NCBI RefSeq assembly: GCF_002385225.1
Contig: NZ_DGDC01000040.1
Span: forward strand, 1 to 28,448
Direction: 5' to 3'
Source: Psychrobacter sp. UBA3962
GTDB taxonomy: Bacteria; Pseudomonadota; Gammaproteobacteria; Pseudomonadales; Moraxellaceae
Length of the DNA: 28,448 nt
This document shows, in pieces, positions 15,233 to 23,717 of the stretch; positions within the stretch are counted from its first letter, which is position 1; each line of letters opens with the position of its first letter. Both the position numbers and the translations under genes were made by a program. Under the pieces are notes generated by a model. The model was not told where the DNA came from. It did no database searches and saw only the letters and a list, made by a program, of their open reading frames with translations.

Positions 15233-16060
15233 ATGACTGCCGCTACAGAGGTTACTCCGTCATTAAAAATGTATGGCAAGATGCTGACTTTTACTCGCAT
15301 CAAGCTTGAAACAGCCGATCATAGTGAGATTGACGCTTATTTGGCCGCTAATTTGAGTAATAAAAACAGCCAAATCCCCGTCATTATCGATAGTGATGTG
15401 GAACAAGACTTGGACGCCTTAGTGGACCTTCTTTGGTCTTGGGGGCTCCAGCCTATCGGGGTAGTCACTGGCATCCTTGACGAAGCAGCCAAGGCATTAC
15501 GCTTGGCTATTTTCCCTGGCGATGGAAAACGTATTGAGCTACTTAGACCCACCAAAAAACAGACCGCTGCTGCAGCTTCCATCCCTCAGACTACAGTTAA
15601 CGCCACGGTAACTACGGACAATGAGGAAGGCAGTAAAACAGTCAGCCCTGCCCAGGCACAAAGCCCAGTTAATGAGGCAGCAGTGTCTACTGAGGAGACA
15701 AGTTTCGCTGAAGCTGACGCGATGACCACGTTGTTTTATGATCAAATGCTACGTTCAGGGCAAAGCATTAATCATGTGGGAGGCGATTTGGTATTGACCG
15801 ATAGTGTCAATAATGGGGCTGAAGCCATCACTGATAATAGCTTACATGTTTATGGCCGAGCACAAGGTCGCTTGGTGGCTGGTGCTACGGGCGATAAAGA
15901 CGCTAGAATTTTCTGTCAACGCTTTAACCCTTCACTGGTCTCTGTCGCCGGCACCTATTGTTTGCATGACAGTATTCCAGCTGAGATGATCGATAAGCCG
16001 GTTCAGGTTAGATTTGTGGAAGGTCAAGGCTTAGTATTTGAAATTATAAAAGACAGCTAA
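15233..16060 (+). CDS. minC: Septum site-determining protein MinC
   Basis: MinC blocks FtsZ polymerisation away from midcell when recruited to the membrane by MinD. The 275-residue protein has an N-terminal FtsZ-inhibiting domain (about 10-105) and a C-terminal beta-helix domain (about 163-275). The second contains RSGQSINHVGGDLVLT, HVYGRAQGRLVAGATGD and IFCQRFNPSLVSVAGTY, which are diagnostic. The linker (about 106-160) is alanine/threonine-rich and longer than in E. coli MinC (231 residues). AAGGA lies about 7 bp before the ATG. Unusually, 402 bp separate it from minD. Confidence 0.93.
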   Translation: MTAATEVTPSLKMYGKMLTFTRIKLETADHSEIDAYLAANLSNKNSQIPVIIDSDVEQDLDALVDLLWSWGLQPIGVVTGILDEAAKALRLAIFPGDGKRIELLRPTKKQTAAAASIPQTTVNATVTTDNEEGSKTVSPAQAQSPVNEAAVSTEETSFAEADAMTTLFYDQMLRSGQSINHVGGDLVLTDSVNNGAEAITDNSLHVYGRAQGRLVAGATGDKDARIFCQRFNPSLVSVAGTYCLHDSIPAEMIDKPVQVRFVEGQGLVFEIIKDS

Positions 16061-16462
16061 ACCAATGATAAAGTGATAAATAGCTATCAGCTAGGCAGTG
16101 GCCTCTATAATTCAGAGGCCAACTTCCAGTTTACAATGAGAGCTTATTAAAACTACCAATCCGGCCTTAAAATTTGTCCTAAATTAGATGAACAAGACGT
16201 ACCCAGTAAGAAAATAGAAATAAAAACTTGCATTAAATTCACAAACATAACCCTGCTTACCCCTTTATAATCAAGCGAATGCTGTTACTTCAATGTTATC
16301 TGTGATAATCTAATGGCACAAAATTTGACTTTATTGGCTGAGTTGTGCTGTACAGGCTTTTTCATTATAAGAAGCTGAGAGTTTAACCGCACGACCTAAC
16401 CCATCTTATTTTAGTTATGGGCAAATCATTGTCCACTTTCAGATTTATAGGAGTATGCCGTA
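16061..16462 (+). promoter_or_regulatory. Gap between minC and minD, likely carrying a minDE promoter
   Basis: No gene is seen in this 402-bp gap. A perfect 8-bp hairpin TGGCCTCT/AGAGGCCA (16099-16121, 7-nt loop) lies 40 bp after minC but has no T run. Possible promoter elements are TATAAT at 16266-16271 (no good -35) and TTGACT at 16325-16330 with TGTACA at 16349-16354, 18 bp apart. The gap suggests that minDE can be transcribed separately from minC. Confidence 0.4.
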
Positions 16463-17275
16463 GTGGCAAAAATCGTTGTAATTACCTCAGGTAAAGGCGG
16501 TGTCGGCAAAACGACGACCAGTGCTTCTTTTGCCGCAGGCTTAGCATTACGTGGTTACAAAACAGTGGTCATCGACTTTGATGTGGGTTTGCGTAACCTT
16601 GACTTGCTTATGGGCTGTGAAAACCGCATTGTTTATGATTTCGTTGATGTCATCTCAGGAAACGCCCGCTTACAGCAAGCTTTGGTTAAAGACAAGCAGT
16701 TAGATAATCTATATATTCTTCCTGCCAGCCAAACCAGAGATAAAGATGCCCTAACCGATGAAGGGGTTGCTGAAGTTATAGAAGAGTTATCAAAGCAATT
16801 TGACTACATCATTTGTGACTCGCCAGCGGGTATTGAGCGTGGTGCGCAGCTTGCCATGTATCATGCAGATGAAGCCATTATTGTTACCAACCCTGAAATC
16901 TCTTCAGTACGTGACTCTGATCGCATTATTGGTGTGCTACAAAGCCGCACTAAAAAAGTAGAAGAAGGCACTGGTACCGTCCGCGAACACTTGGTTATCA
17001 ACCGTTATAACCCTGAACGCGCTGCCGCAAAAGAAATGATGGATATCGATACCATTTCTAACGATATCTTGAAGGTGCCTTTACTTGGCGTAGTACCAGA
17101 AAGTAATAGTGTCCTTGAAGCTTCTAACCACGGTGAGCCTGTTATTCACTATCAGGATTCAGTAGCGGGTCAGTGCTACGATGATATCGTTGCACGCTTC
17201 TTAGGTGAAGAAAGACCGTTACGTCATATTGATGTTAAGAAGAAAAGTTTCTTACAACGCTGGTTTGGGGGTTAA
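16463..17275 (+). CDS. minD: Septum site-determining ATPase MinD
   Basis: MinD is the membrane-cycling ATPase that carries MinC to the poles and is released by MinE. The start is GTG at 16463, with AGGAG at 16449-16453; this gives the family N terminus MAKIVVITSGKGGVGKTT, containing the deviant Walker A motif with K11 and K16. Length is 270 (E. coli 270). The switch segments DFDVGLRNLDL and CDSPAGIERGAQ are present. The C-terminal KKKSFLQRWFGG is the amphipathic membrane-targeting helix. It is followed 2 bp later by minE. Confidence 0.97.
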   Translation: MAKIVVITSGKGGVGKTTTSASFAAGLALRGYKTVVIDFDVGLRNLDLLMGCENRIVYDFVDVISGNARLQQALVKDKQLDNLYILPASQTRDKDALTDEGVAEVIEELSKQFDYIICDSPAGIERGAQLAMYHADEAIIVTNPEISSVRDSDRIIGVLQSRTKKVEEGTGTVREHLVINRYNPERAAAKEMMDIDTISNDILKVPLLGVVPESNSVLEASNHGEPVIHYQDSVAGQCYDDIVARFLGEERPLRHIDVKKKSFLQRWFGG

Positions 17276-17277
17276 GT

Positions 17278-17562
17278 ATGTCTAGAAAAAAAGGATTTTG
17301 GAGTAGCTTGTTTGGCACAGAGACCAAAACCTCTGGTAGCGCCAACACAGCGACTGAGCGACTTAAAGTTATTGTTGCCAGTGAAAACCGCCTAAACTCT
17401 CGCCTTACCGCTGACCGCATTGAGAAAATGAAGCGTGAAATTCTTGAAGTGGTGAATAAGTATGTCAACGGCGTACAGATTAATGATGTGAACATCAATC
17501 ACCGTCATGAAGACAACCTTGACGTGTTAGAGATGAACATCAACCTACCCGATGCTAAGTAA
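17278..17562 (+). CDS. minE: Cell division topological specificity factor MinE
   Basis: MinE stimulates MinD ATPase and drives pole-to-pole oscillation. The 94-residue protein (E. coli 88) begins with the hydrophobic-basic stretch RKKGFWSSLFG that can touch the membrane. The MinD-contacting region ERLKVIVASENR follows at about 27-38. The topological-specificity domain (about 40-90) includes LTADRIEKMKREILEVVNKY and NLDVLEMNINLP. It starts 2 bp after minD, indicating co-translation, and is followed by a terminator. Confidence 0.95.
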   Translation: MSRKKGFWSSLFGTETKTSGSANTATERLKVIVASENRLNSRLTADRIEKMKREILEVVNKYVNGVQINDVNINHRHEDNLDVLEMNINLPDAK

Positions 17563-17582
17563 GCCTTAGCACAACTTGTAAT

Positions 17583-17611
17583 AAAAAAATCGCCAATGGG
17601 CGATTTTTTTA
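17583..17611. terminator. Bidirectional terminator after minE
   Basis: ATCGCC (17589-17594) and GGCGAT (17599-17604) with a 4-nt loop, flanked by an A run and a T run. It serves minDE and the converging cytochrome b561 gene. Confidence 0.85.
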
Positions 17612-17681
17612 TGCTTTTACTAAGTATCAATGATTGCAGCGTATCAATAAAGATAGCGGCCGATATAATCTATATAAAAAG

Positions 17682-18242
17682 CTATTTAATCCGCGACATA
17701 ATATTGTCTTTTTTGATGAATTGATGCTGTAATGCCCCTAAGATATGTAAGGCCGTAAATACTAATAAGGTTGGCCAAATCACATCAGTATGCAGGTTAT
17801 TAAAAAATCGTGCCTGACCTCGGTCGGTGGCCAAAATACTTGGCAACTGAAATAGACCAAACATATCAATACTTCTTCCCCCATACCAAGTCATTAAGAT
17901 ACCTGATAACGGCATAGCAAATAACAACACATAAAGTAGTAAATGGGTCAGATGCGACACTGCAGTCTGCCATTTTGGCATAGGTACGCTAGCAGGTGTT
18001 GGGCTAACAATACGACTGATTACCCTAGCAATCATCCAGAACAATAAGCTGACCCCAAAGGCTCGGTGTAAATCTAAATAGGTATCCCCTGCTGATGAGC
18101 CCTTATGTAGCGTTATCATCCCCCAGACAACAATAAGCAGCAGTACACTACCCCAATGAAAAATCTTTACCGCAGAAGACCACTTATTCGGTTTTACTGC
18201 TGTCACAGTATTAGAGCGAGTATTATTTGGTGCCATAGACAT
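17682..18242 (-). CDS. Cytochrome b561 (CybB family)
   Basis: A four-helix inner-membrane di-haem b protein of the bacterial b561 family, thought to pass electrons between quinol and an acceptor; E. coli CybB oxidises superoxide. Of 186 residues, helices lie at about 30-46, 62-78, 95-118 and 155-173. The candidate haem ligands are H29 (KIFHW), H59 (DLHRAFG), H97 or H100, and H166 (ALHILGALQH). AGGT lies 5 bp before the ATG at 18242; a second ATG two codons on is also possible. It stands alone, converging on minE. An alternative is a cytochrome partner for an unlinked periplasmic protein. Confidence 0.88.
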   Translation of the reverse strand: MSMAPNNTRSNTVTAVKPNKWSSAVKIFHWGSVLLLIVVWGMITLHKGSSAGDTYLDLHRAFGVSLLFWMIARVISRIVSPTPASVPMPKWQTAVSHLTHLLLYVLLFAMPLSGILMTWYGGRSIDMFGLFQLPSILATDRGQARFFNNLHTDVIWPTLLVFTALHILGALQHQFIKKDNIMSRIK

Positions 18243-18909
18243 AAGTTACCTATCCACTTTAAATTTAAATTATTAAAAATAAAATAATAGCCCATTATTA
18301 CAGCAACGAGTCATTACTTTGTGTAAATATTGCCTTTTTACCGAGGAGGTTAAGGCAGTTATAAAATATTTAATCCTCTGTAATTATGCACAGTATGCTA
18401 ACACAACTAGCAAAACACCTAACGATCATCAACATAGGGATAGCCATATCCCTTGGATTTCAATGATAAACTGTTTATTGCTATTACAATAGTCTGGACA
18501 TTTATATTATAAAACCCATAGCCTTTGGTTTCAGAGTAATAGGCTGTGTAACAATAGAGATTAAAAGTAACAAACTGTGTATTGTTAAGATAGGCAGGGA
18601 CTAGCGAATATAGTTATAATACCGCTTAAAGCAAGCTTAAGCATGGAGTGGGATTAAATATGAAAGCTGATATCTGTATTTAACGCCTATTACCTGTATT
18701 AAGATTAAGTATTGAGCTGTTTTATCTACTGTCTATAGGAAGACTCAGTGAAATAACGGGTCAGTAAAATACCAGTAAAATAACAATCAGATTACTGACT
18801 AGTAGTGCTTGTACTTAATTTATTAATGACATACCCACTCAATACTGAGTTAATCGAATAAAACCATAACCACTTATTAAATAAATTATTGAATATTTTA
18901 AGGATTATT
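18243..18909. other. Divergent region upstream of the response regulator
   Basis: A 667-bp AT-rich gap between the divergent cytochrome b561 and response regulator genes. No gene is supported. It contains a repeat cluster at 18760-18799 and a short palindrome ACTCA-ATAC-TGAGT (18837-18850), both within 150 bp of the regulator start and candidates for control sites. Confidence 0.4.
18760..18799. repeat. Inverted repeat enclosing a tandem repeat, upstream of the regulator
   Basis: GTCAGTAA (18760-18767) and TTACTGAC (18792-18799) form a perfect 8-bp inverted pair. The left arm overlaps an 11-bp tandem repeat CAGTAAAATA(C/A) at 18762-18783. Two direct half-sites 11 bp apart are close to the spacing bound by OmpR-family dimers, so this may be an autoregulatory site about 110 bp before the gene. 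Confidence 0.4.
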
Positions 18910-19632
18910 ATGAGCAAACAAATACTAATAATTGAAGATGATCCAGATTTAGCGGAACTGATTAGCGATTATTTAACGATGAACTATTATGAAGTTCATC
19001 ACGCTTCTACTGGTCAAGAAGGTCTGGATATTCTAGATGCCAAAGAGCGCGCCATTGATTTGATTATCTTAGACTTAATGCTACCGGATATGGATGGCAT
19101 GCAAGTCTGTCAGAAGATTCGCGGTAGCAAAAACAGTCAAACCAATAAAGTGCCTATTGTGATGCTGACCGCCAAAGGCGATACCACAGACCGCGTGTTG
19201 GGCTTAGAGATGGGTGCTGATGACTATATCTCCAAGCCTTTTGAGCCGCGTGAGTTACTGGCACGTATCCGTGCCGTGTTGCGCCGTCATGAGCAGCCAA
19301 ATCAAGCAGACAGTCAATCAGACAGCTTAACTTTTGGTCGTTTAAGTGTCTTTCCAGACAGCCATGAAGTGACCATTGATGATAAGCCAGTGCGTTTGAC
19401 CACGCATCAGTTCCAATTGCTGCATTATTTTGCTACTCACGCCGGCAAAGTATTAAATCGTGAGCAATTATGGCAAGCTATGCCTAACGATGACAGCTCA
19501 GACAACATTGATCGTGCTATAGATGTACACATCTCTCGCTTGAGAGCTTTAATCGAAGACAATCCTCGCCAGCCAAAACGTATTATTACCGTTCGTGGTG
19601 TGGGTTATCAGTTTGCCACTGACCAAGTATAA
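18910..19632 (+). CDS. OmpR-family response regulator
   Basis: DNA-binding half of a two-component pair with the kinase downstream. The ATG at 18910 is preferred over a TTG seven codons earlier because AAGGA lies 6-7 bp upstream; it gives 240 residues. The receiver domain (about 1-120) has D10 and D11, the phosphorylated D55 in LIILDLMLPD, T88 and K109. The winged-helix effector domain (about 138-237) includes LTTHQFQLLHYFATHAGKVLNR.. and the RAIDVHISRLR and RGVGYQF signatures. It resembles RstA, CpxR and Acinetobacter BfmR, but I cannot assign it to one. A hairpin separates it from the kinase. Confidence 0.93.
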   Translation: MSKQILIIEDDPDLAELISDYLTMNYYEVHHASTGQEGLDILDAKERAIDLIILDLMLPDMDGMQVCQKIRGSKNSQTNKVPIVMLTAKGDTTDRVLGLEMGADDYISKPFEPRELLARIRAVLRRHEQPNQADSQSDSLTFGRLSVFPDSHEVTIDDKPVRLTTHQFQLLHYFATHAGKVLNREQLWQAMPNDDSSDNIDRAIDVHISRLRALIEDNPRQPKRIITVRGVGYQFATDQV

Positions 19633-19660
19633 CGATACGGGCTTACTGCATTAAACATTT

Positions 19661-19693
19661 AGCGATTCAATTTAATCATCAAGTTGAATCGCT
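19661..19693 (+). terminator. Hairpin between regulator and kinase genes
   Basis: AGCGATTCAA (19661-19670) and TTGAATCGCT (19684-19693) form a perfect 10-bp stem with a 13-nt loop. An AT-rich stretch ending TTATTTTTA follows, not a clean T run. It may be a partial terminator or processing site that lowers kinase expression relative to the regulator. Confidence 0.45.
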
Positions 19694-19733
19694 ATCTTAT
19701 TTTTAGCAGGCTTAATTTACATTAGACACTTCT

Positions 19734-21497
19734 ATGATTCGTCGTCCTCGATTTAACTTTTCGTCTTCCGTCTTTAGTAAGCTTTTTCTCAGTGTGGTGC
19801 TAACTCTAGTGCTATTCGCTGCTGGCATGGTTACTCTAATGAACCTAGTGCACAACAACTCAGCCGATGCCCGCTGGGAAGTGCTTGCTAAGCAAATTGT
19901 TAGCCAAATTGACCCTTTCGTGGATGAACTTGATAATGCCACAACCATGAACGAGCTTCTGCAAGCTAGATTCATGTTGGCCGTTATCAAAAGAAGCTTT
20001 GATGTCTTTGATGAGTCGCTGCAAGCGAAGATGGGGCTCTATGATCGTAATGGTAACTTACTGATTCAAACCGATGATAGTGATTTGCCCAAACAGCTTC
20101 CTGATGATCCCTCCTTAATCTCGCGTCTATTGCCGGCGTTTTTTTCTTCAGATCAGGTCAACGTCCAAGCGATGAGTGACCGCGGCTATACTCTATTGTA
20201 TGAGCCACGCAACCCTCCAAAACGCTCAGAGTTATGGGCAGTATTAAATATCTTTACCGGTACTATTGCGCTTCTTGCCCTTATGTCGATCGTTCTAGGC
20301 TGGATTGCGCACTCGATGACTTGGCGTATAAACCAAATGAGCAAGCAAATGGCTCAGCTGGGGGAAGGTAACTTTAGTGTTCGCGTGCCTTCCAAAGGTA
20401 CCGATGAAATTGCTAGCCTAGCTCGAGGCTTCAACCAAGCGGCGCAGAAGATTGAGCAACTTATCGATGCCAACAGTTTATTACTGGCCCATGCCTCACA
20501 CGAACTTCGCACCCCCATCACCCGAATTCGTCTGCAAATTGAAATGATGGAGATGCTGGCCAATGAAATGTCGGAGGAAACTCGCGCTAAATTCCACAAA
20601 AGAGCTCAAGCCGTCAATCGTGACTTAACCGGCTTAAATGACTTGGTAGAGAGTATCTTATTGGTCAGCCGCCTTGATGCAGGTCATGCAGCACAGACCA
20701 ATGAGCGTTTTGATTTTTATGAGCTAATTAGCCAAGAATGTCAGCACTATCCTGAAGCCACTTTGTATGGCAAATCCATAGTCATTGAAGGTCAACCTAA
20801 GTTACTAATCCATTTGATTCGAAATCTATTAAACAATGCTTTAATTCATGGCGAGCCGCCTATTGAAGTGCACTTATATGGCGTGGTTGCACAAGAAGAG
20901 GCACTCTATCCACCGAAGCAGCTATTAGATCAAATTGAAGCCGCTAAGAGTGAGGCTAATAAAGAATTAAACCCGTCTTTAGAAGCAGAGTCTGTGGCTA
21001 TCGAGAATGTTACTAGTGAGACGGAAGCAGACGCCTTAAGCCATTTAGAGGTTGAAGATCAAAATGGCAGCACGGAATTAGCTACTTCAGAGGGTGAGAA
21101 TCAACCTTTATCGACCACAGCTCAAGCGACTTCCAAGAAACAAGACAAAGGCAATAATAAATCAAAAGCGGATTCCTCAAAATCCAATGATATCGGTTTT
21201 ACTAAGCGCCTACGTCGACCAAAAGCTGAGCCCGTCATTGAGCCTAACTTCGTGGTATTGGCCGTTATTGACCAAGGCAAAGGGATTCCATTGGACAAGC
21301 GTAATGAAATTTTCAGTCCTTTTGTCCGCTTACAACAGCAAAGAAAAGGCTCTGGATTAGGATTGTCCTTAGTGTCTCAGATTGTTGAGGCTCACAATGG
21401 CCGTATCCGCACCGACACCTATAACGGCCGGACCCGATTTATTGTCTTACTGCCAGTCAATGACAGTGTCACGGTGGAGAAGCCTGACTTTTCATAG
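19734..21497 (+). CDS. Sensor histidine kinase with an insertion in the ATPase domain
   Basis: A 587-residue inner-membrane kinase, likely partner of the upstream regulator. It has a first membrane helix at about 14-37, a periplasmic sensor of about 130 residues, a second helix at about 170-193, and a HAMP domain (about 194-245). The HisKA domain has the phospho-acceptor H256 in ASHELRTP. The catalytic domain shows the N box LIRNLLNNALIHG (N364, N368), the G1 box DQGKGIP (D513, G515, G517) and the G2 box GSGLGL (539-544). About 120 residues, acidic and serine/lysine-rich, are inserted between N box and G1 (about 384-505), making it far longer than RstB or EnvZ (about 430-450). No clear ribosome site precedes the ATG. 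Confidence 0.92.
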   Translation: MIRRPRFNFSSSVFSKLFLSVVLTLVLFAAGMVTLMNLVHNNSADARWEVLAKQIVSQIDPFVDELDNATTMNELLQARFMLAVIKRSFDVFDESLQAKMGLYDRNGNLLIQTDDSDLPKQLPDDPSLISRLLPAFFSSDQVNVQAMSDRGYTLLYEPRNPPKRSELWAVLNIFTGTIALLALMSIVLGWIAHSMTWRINQMSKQMAQLGEGNFSVRVPSKGTDEIASLARGFNQAAQKIEQLIDANSLLLAHASHELRTPITRIRLQIEMMEMLANEMSEETRAKFHKRAQAVNRDLTGLNDLVESILLVSRLDAGHAAQTNERFDFYELISQECQHYPEATLYGKSIVIEGQPKLLIHLIRNLLNNALIHGEPPIEVHLYGVVAQEEALYPPKQLLDQIEAAKSEANKELNPSLEAESVAIENVTSETEADALSHLEVEDQNGSTELATSEGENQPLSTTAQATSKKQDKGNNKSKADSSKSNDIGFTKRLRRPKAEPVIEPNFVVLAVIDQGKGIPLDKRNEIFSPFVRLQQQRKGSGLGLSLVSQIVEAHNGRIRTDTYNGRTRFIVLLPVNDSVTVEKPDFS

Positions 21498-21541
21498 GCG
21501 AACCATTCAGCGAAATAAATCAGTACTAGACTAAGACTCGG

Positions 21542-22447
21542 CTAATCAAAAAACAATTGCTTGGCCAGTCTAAAGGTATTGCAGTGGGCTTCTACCACAT
21601 CTTCAACATCCTCAGAATAGCCCCCACCCATCACTACCGCGACGGGAATATTATTATCTCTGGCTTGACGTAATACAAAGTCGTCGCGTTGTTTACAACC
21701 TTCTGGAGTTAAAGACAGCTTGCCCAGCTTATCTGTGGCCAACACATCCACTGCCGACTGATAAAAAATTAGATCCGGCTTATGTGCTGCAATTAATTGG
21801 GGTAGTGTCTGCTTTAGCTGGGCCAGATAAGTTTCATCATCAGTGTCATTGGGTAGCTCAATGTCTAAATCTGAAGGTGGCTTTCGAAATGGATAGTTCT
21901 TCTCTCCATGCATACTAAACACAAACACTCTCGGCTCATCCGCCATAATACTGGCATTGCCGTTACCTTGGTGCACATCCAAATCAACGATTAGTATTCT
22001 TTGCGCCTCGCCTCTATTTAATAACAAATTGCTGGCTATACACACATCGTTGAACACACAAAATCCTTCACCATGATCGGCAAAGGAGTGGTGCGTACCC
22101 CCTGCGACATTCAAAGATACCCCATACTGCTTAGCATACAAAGCGCACTCATAGGTGGCATGAGCAATATACCTACCCCGCTCGACCAATTCAGGGGTCA
22201 TCTCAAAGCCTATGGCCCGAGCTTCTTTACGCGATAGAGTCTGAGTCTTTAGCTTCTCCCAATACTCGGCGGTGTGCGTGGTTAGAATCTCTGCCTCGGT
22301 CAACTTTTTGGGCGCGAAGAAATTGGCTTCACTCAGCGTGCCCTCTTGTATCAATCGCTCTGGTATTAGCCGATATTTTTGCATGGGAAAACGATGCTTT
22401 TCTGGCACTTGGTAAAGAAAAATGGGAGAGAAGGCAACTTTTAGCAT
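21542..22447 (-). CDS. Histone deacetylase family protein (class IV-like)
   Basis: A zinc-dependent amidohydrolase of the arginase/deacetylase fold. The 301-residue protein has GGTHHSFADHGEGFC with H119 and H120, and VDLDVHQGNGNA with zinc ligands D157 and H159. The third ligand is D234 in the YQSAVDVLATDKLG segment, and Y277 in GGGY is the catalytic tyrosine. The Q in DVHQGN, rather than H, resembles HDAC11-type class IV enzymes. All the catalytic residues are present, so it should be active. The bacterial substrate may be a protein, polyamine or other acetylated molecule. It lies 62 bp after the YbjN-domain gene in the same direction, so the two may be co-transcribed. Confidence 0.9.
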   Translation of the reverse strand: MLKVAFSPIFLYQVPEKHRFPMQKYRLIPERLIQEGTLSEANFFAPKKLTEAEILTTHTAEYWEKLKTQTLSRKEARAIGFEMTPELVERGRYIAHATYECALYAKQYGVSLNVAGGTHHSFADHGEGFCVFNDVCIASNLLLNRGEAQRILIVDLDVHQGNGNASIMADEPRVFVFSMHGEKNYPFRKPPSDLDIELPNDTDDETYLAQLKQTLPQLIAAHKPDLIFYQSAVDVLATDKLGKLSLTPEGCKQRDDFVLRQARDNNIPVAVVMGGGYSEDVEDVVEAHCNTFRLAKQLFFD

Positions 22448-22509
22448 AATAACTTTAACTTATTCTGATAACTATTAGATTTACTATTAACCTTTATTGT
22501 CACCAACTA

Positions 22510-23544
22510 TCACTGCCAAATCCGAGTGGGTAAAAAAAAGGTCTTATCCATTTGAGCCCTGTTCAGTTCTTCTAACAAGGTATCTAGTTCAAAATCTTGC
22601 GGGTCGCTGGCTAGAAGGTCGCTAAATAAAGGCGCAAACGAGGCCGTCATCGCCATTACCCCTTTCAATAGATAACTAATTACCGTAGGTGGCACAAATC
22701 CGCCGTTGGCATTAATGATAGGTTCAAGATCTAAAGAGTTTTTAAATCTTATCTCACCGTCTCGGATATCAATCTCTACACAGCCTAGCATCATGTCATA
22801 GTTGAGCTGAGTGGCCAGCATCATTCCTGCCTGTAAATGTGACTCCGGCAAGTGAAAAGGCAATACCCCATAGAAGGCCACCAATTGAGTATGCTCATGA
22901 ACCCGAATAACGCAGCCCCACTCTACTTCGCCGCTGTCTCCAGCTGACTGTATATCCCGTGATGAATCCTCATCAGTATCAGCCGTGTCGTTACTTGCCC
23001 CTTCTTGATAGTAACGCATTGCCATTGAAATGTGATGGACGTTTCTTTTACGGATACTGCCTTGGTATTTTTGAGTTTGGTTACCAGACGGCACATCAGC
23101 TGGGTCTTGTTCAGGGTCGTTAAAGTCACTTTCGGCAGTAGGCTCGTGATAGTGATAACTAAGATCACTGGCTTCCAAAAAATCTAAAATACTATCGGTT
23201 ATTGGATTTTCTGAGCTTTGTTCCGAAGCGCTGCCCTGATTCATATTGTCCACCTCGTCTAAGTTAGACAAACTGATGAATTTCACTGAAGCCTCCTCAG
23301 ACACGCTCTCTGGATAGTCTGCTTCTCTACCGTGACTGGTTGACTGATCACTTTTCGTCGATGATTTAAAGTTATCTCGACTTTCAGAGTGTTGTTTTTG
23401 GTTCTTATTGTAATTATCAGTATCGCGCTTTTGTTGTGGCGGCTGAGGCTGATCGTTATCAGTTTGACTTTTAATGCTATTTTCTTCAGCAGTTAATAAG
23501 TATTTTAGTCGTTGCCAAAAAGACGGTTTTTTTTGTGAGCTCAT
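22510..23544 (-). CDS. YbjN-domain protein with long disordered inserts
   Basis: The 344-residue product is probably a YbjN-family protein (type III chaperone-like fold). The recognisable part is split: a helix ITDSILDFLEASDL at about 115-128, then about 168-180 (VHHISMAMRYYQ), then 208-312 with VIRVHEHTQLVAFYGVLPF, LNYDMMLGCVEIDIRDGEIRF and the helices that end the domain. Residues 20-112 and about 134-166 and 182-206 are rich in D, S, N, Q and E and look disordered. The N terminus (1-18) is basic and hydrophobic. No clear ribosome site is seen. YbjN proteins affect stress and envelope phenotypes, but their mechanism is not known. Confidence 0.72.
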   Translation of the reverse strand: MSSQKKPSFWQRLKYLLTAEENSIKSQTDNDQPQPPQQKRDTDNYNKNQKQHSESRDNFKSSTKSDQSTSHGREADYPESVSEEASVKFISLSNLDEVDNMNQGSASEQSSENPITDSILDFLEASDLSYHYHEPTAESDFNDPEQDPADVPSGNQTQKYQGSIRKRNVHHISMAMRYYQEGASNDTADTDEDSSRDIQSAGDSGEVEWGCVIRVHEHTQLVAFYGVLPFHLPESHLQAGMMLATQLNYDMMLGCVEIDIRDGEIRFKNSLDLEPIINANGGFVPPTVISYLLKGVMAMTASFAPLFSDLLASDPQDFELDTLLEELNRAQMDKTFFLPTRIWQ

Positions 23545-23717
23545 AATAAGGACAATACGTTAGTTGTGGGCTGAGGTTTGATATACTATGTTATATTAAA
23601 ACATTAACTATATATGACGGTGGACTGTGCTTATTGCAATAGCATTAAGACAAATGCTGGTTCAAGAAATAAATTAATAAAAGCTGCCTCATACCACCCT
23701 TTATAAACTAGGTTATC

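Noticed and set aside
16099..16121. Terminator after minC
   Set aside because: The 8-bp hairpin is perfect but is followed by ACTTCC, not a T run, so termination is doubtful; it is recorded only as a hairpin in the gap.
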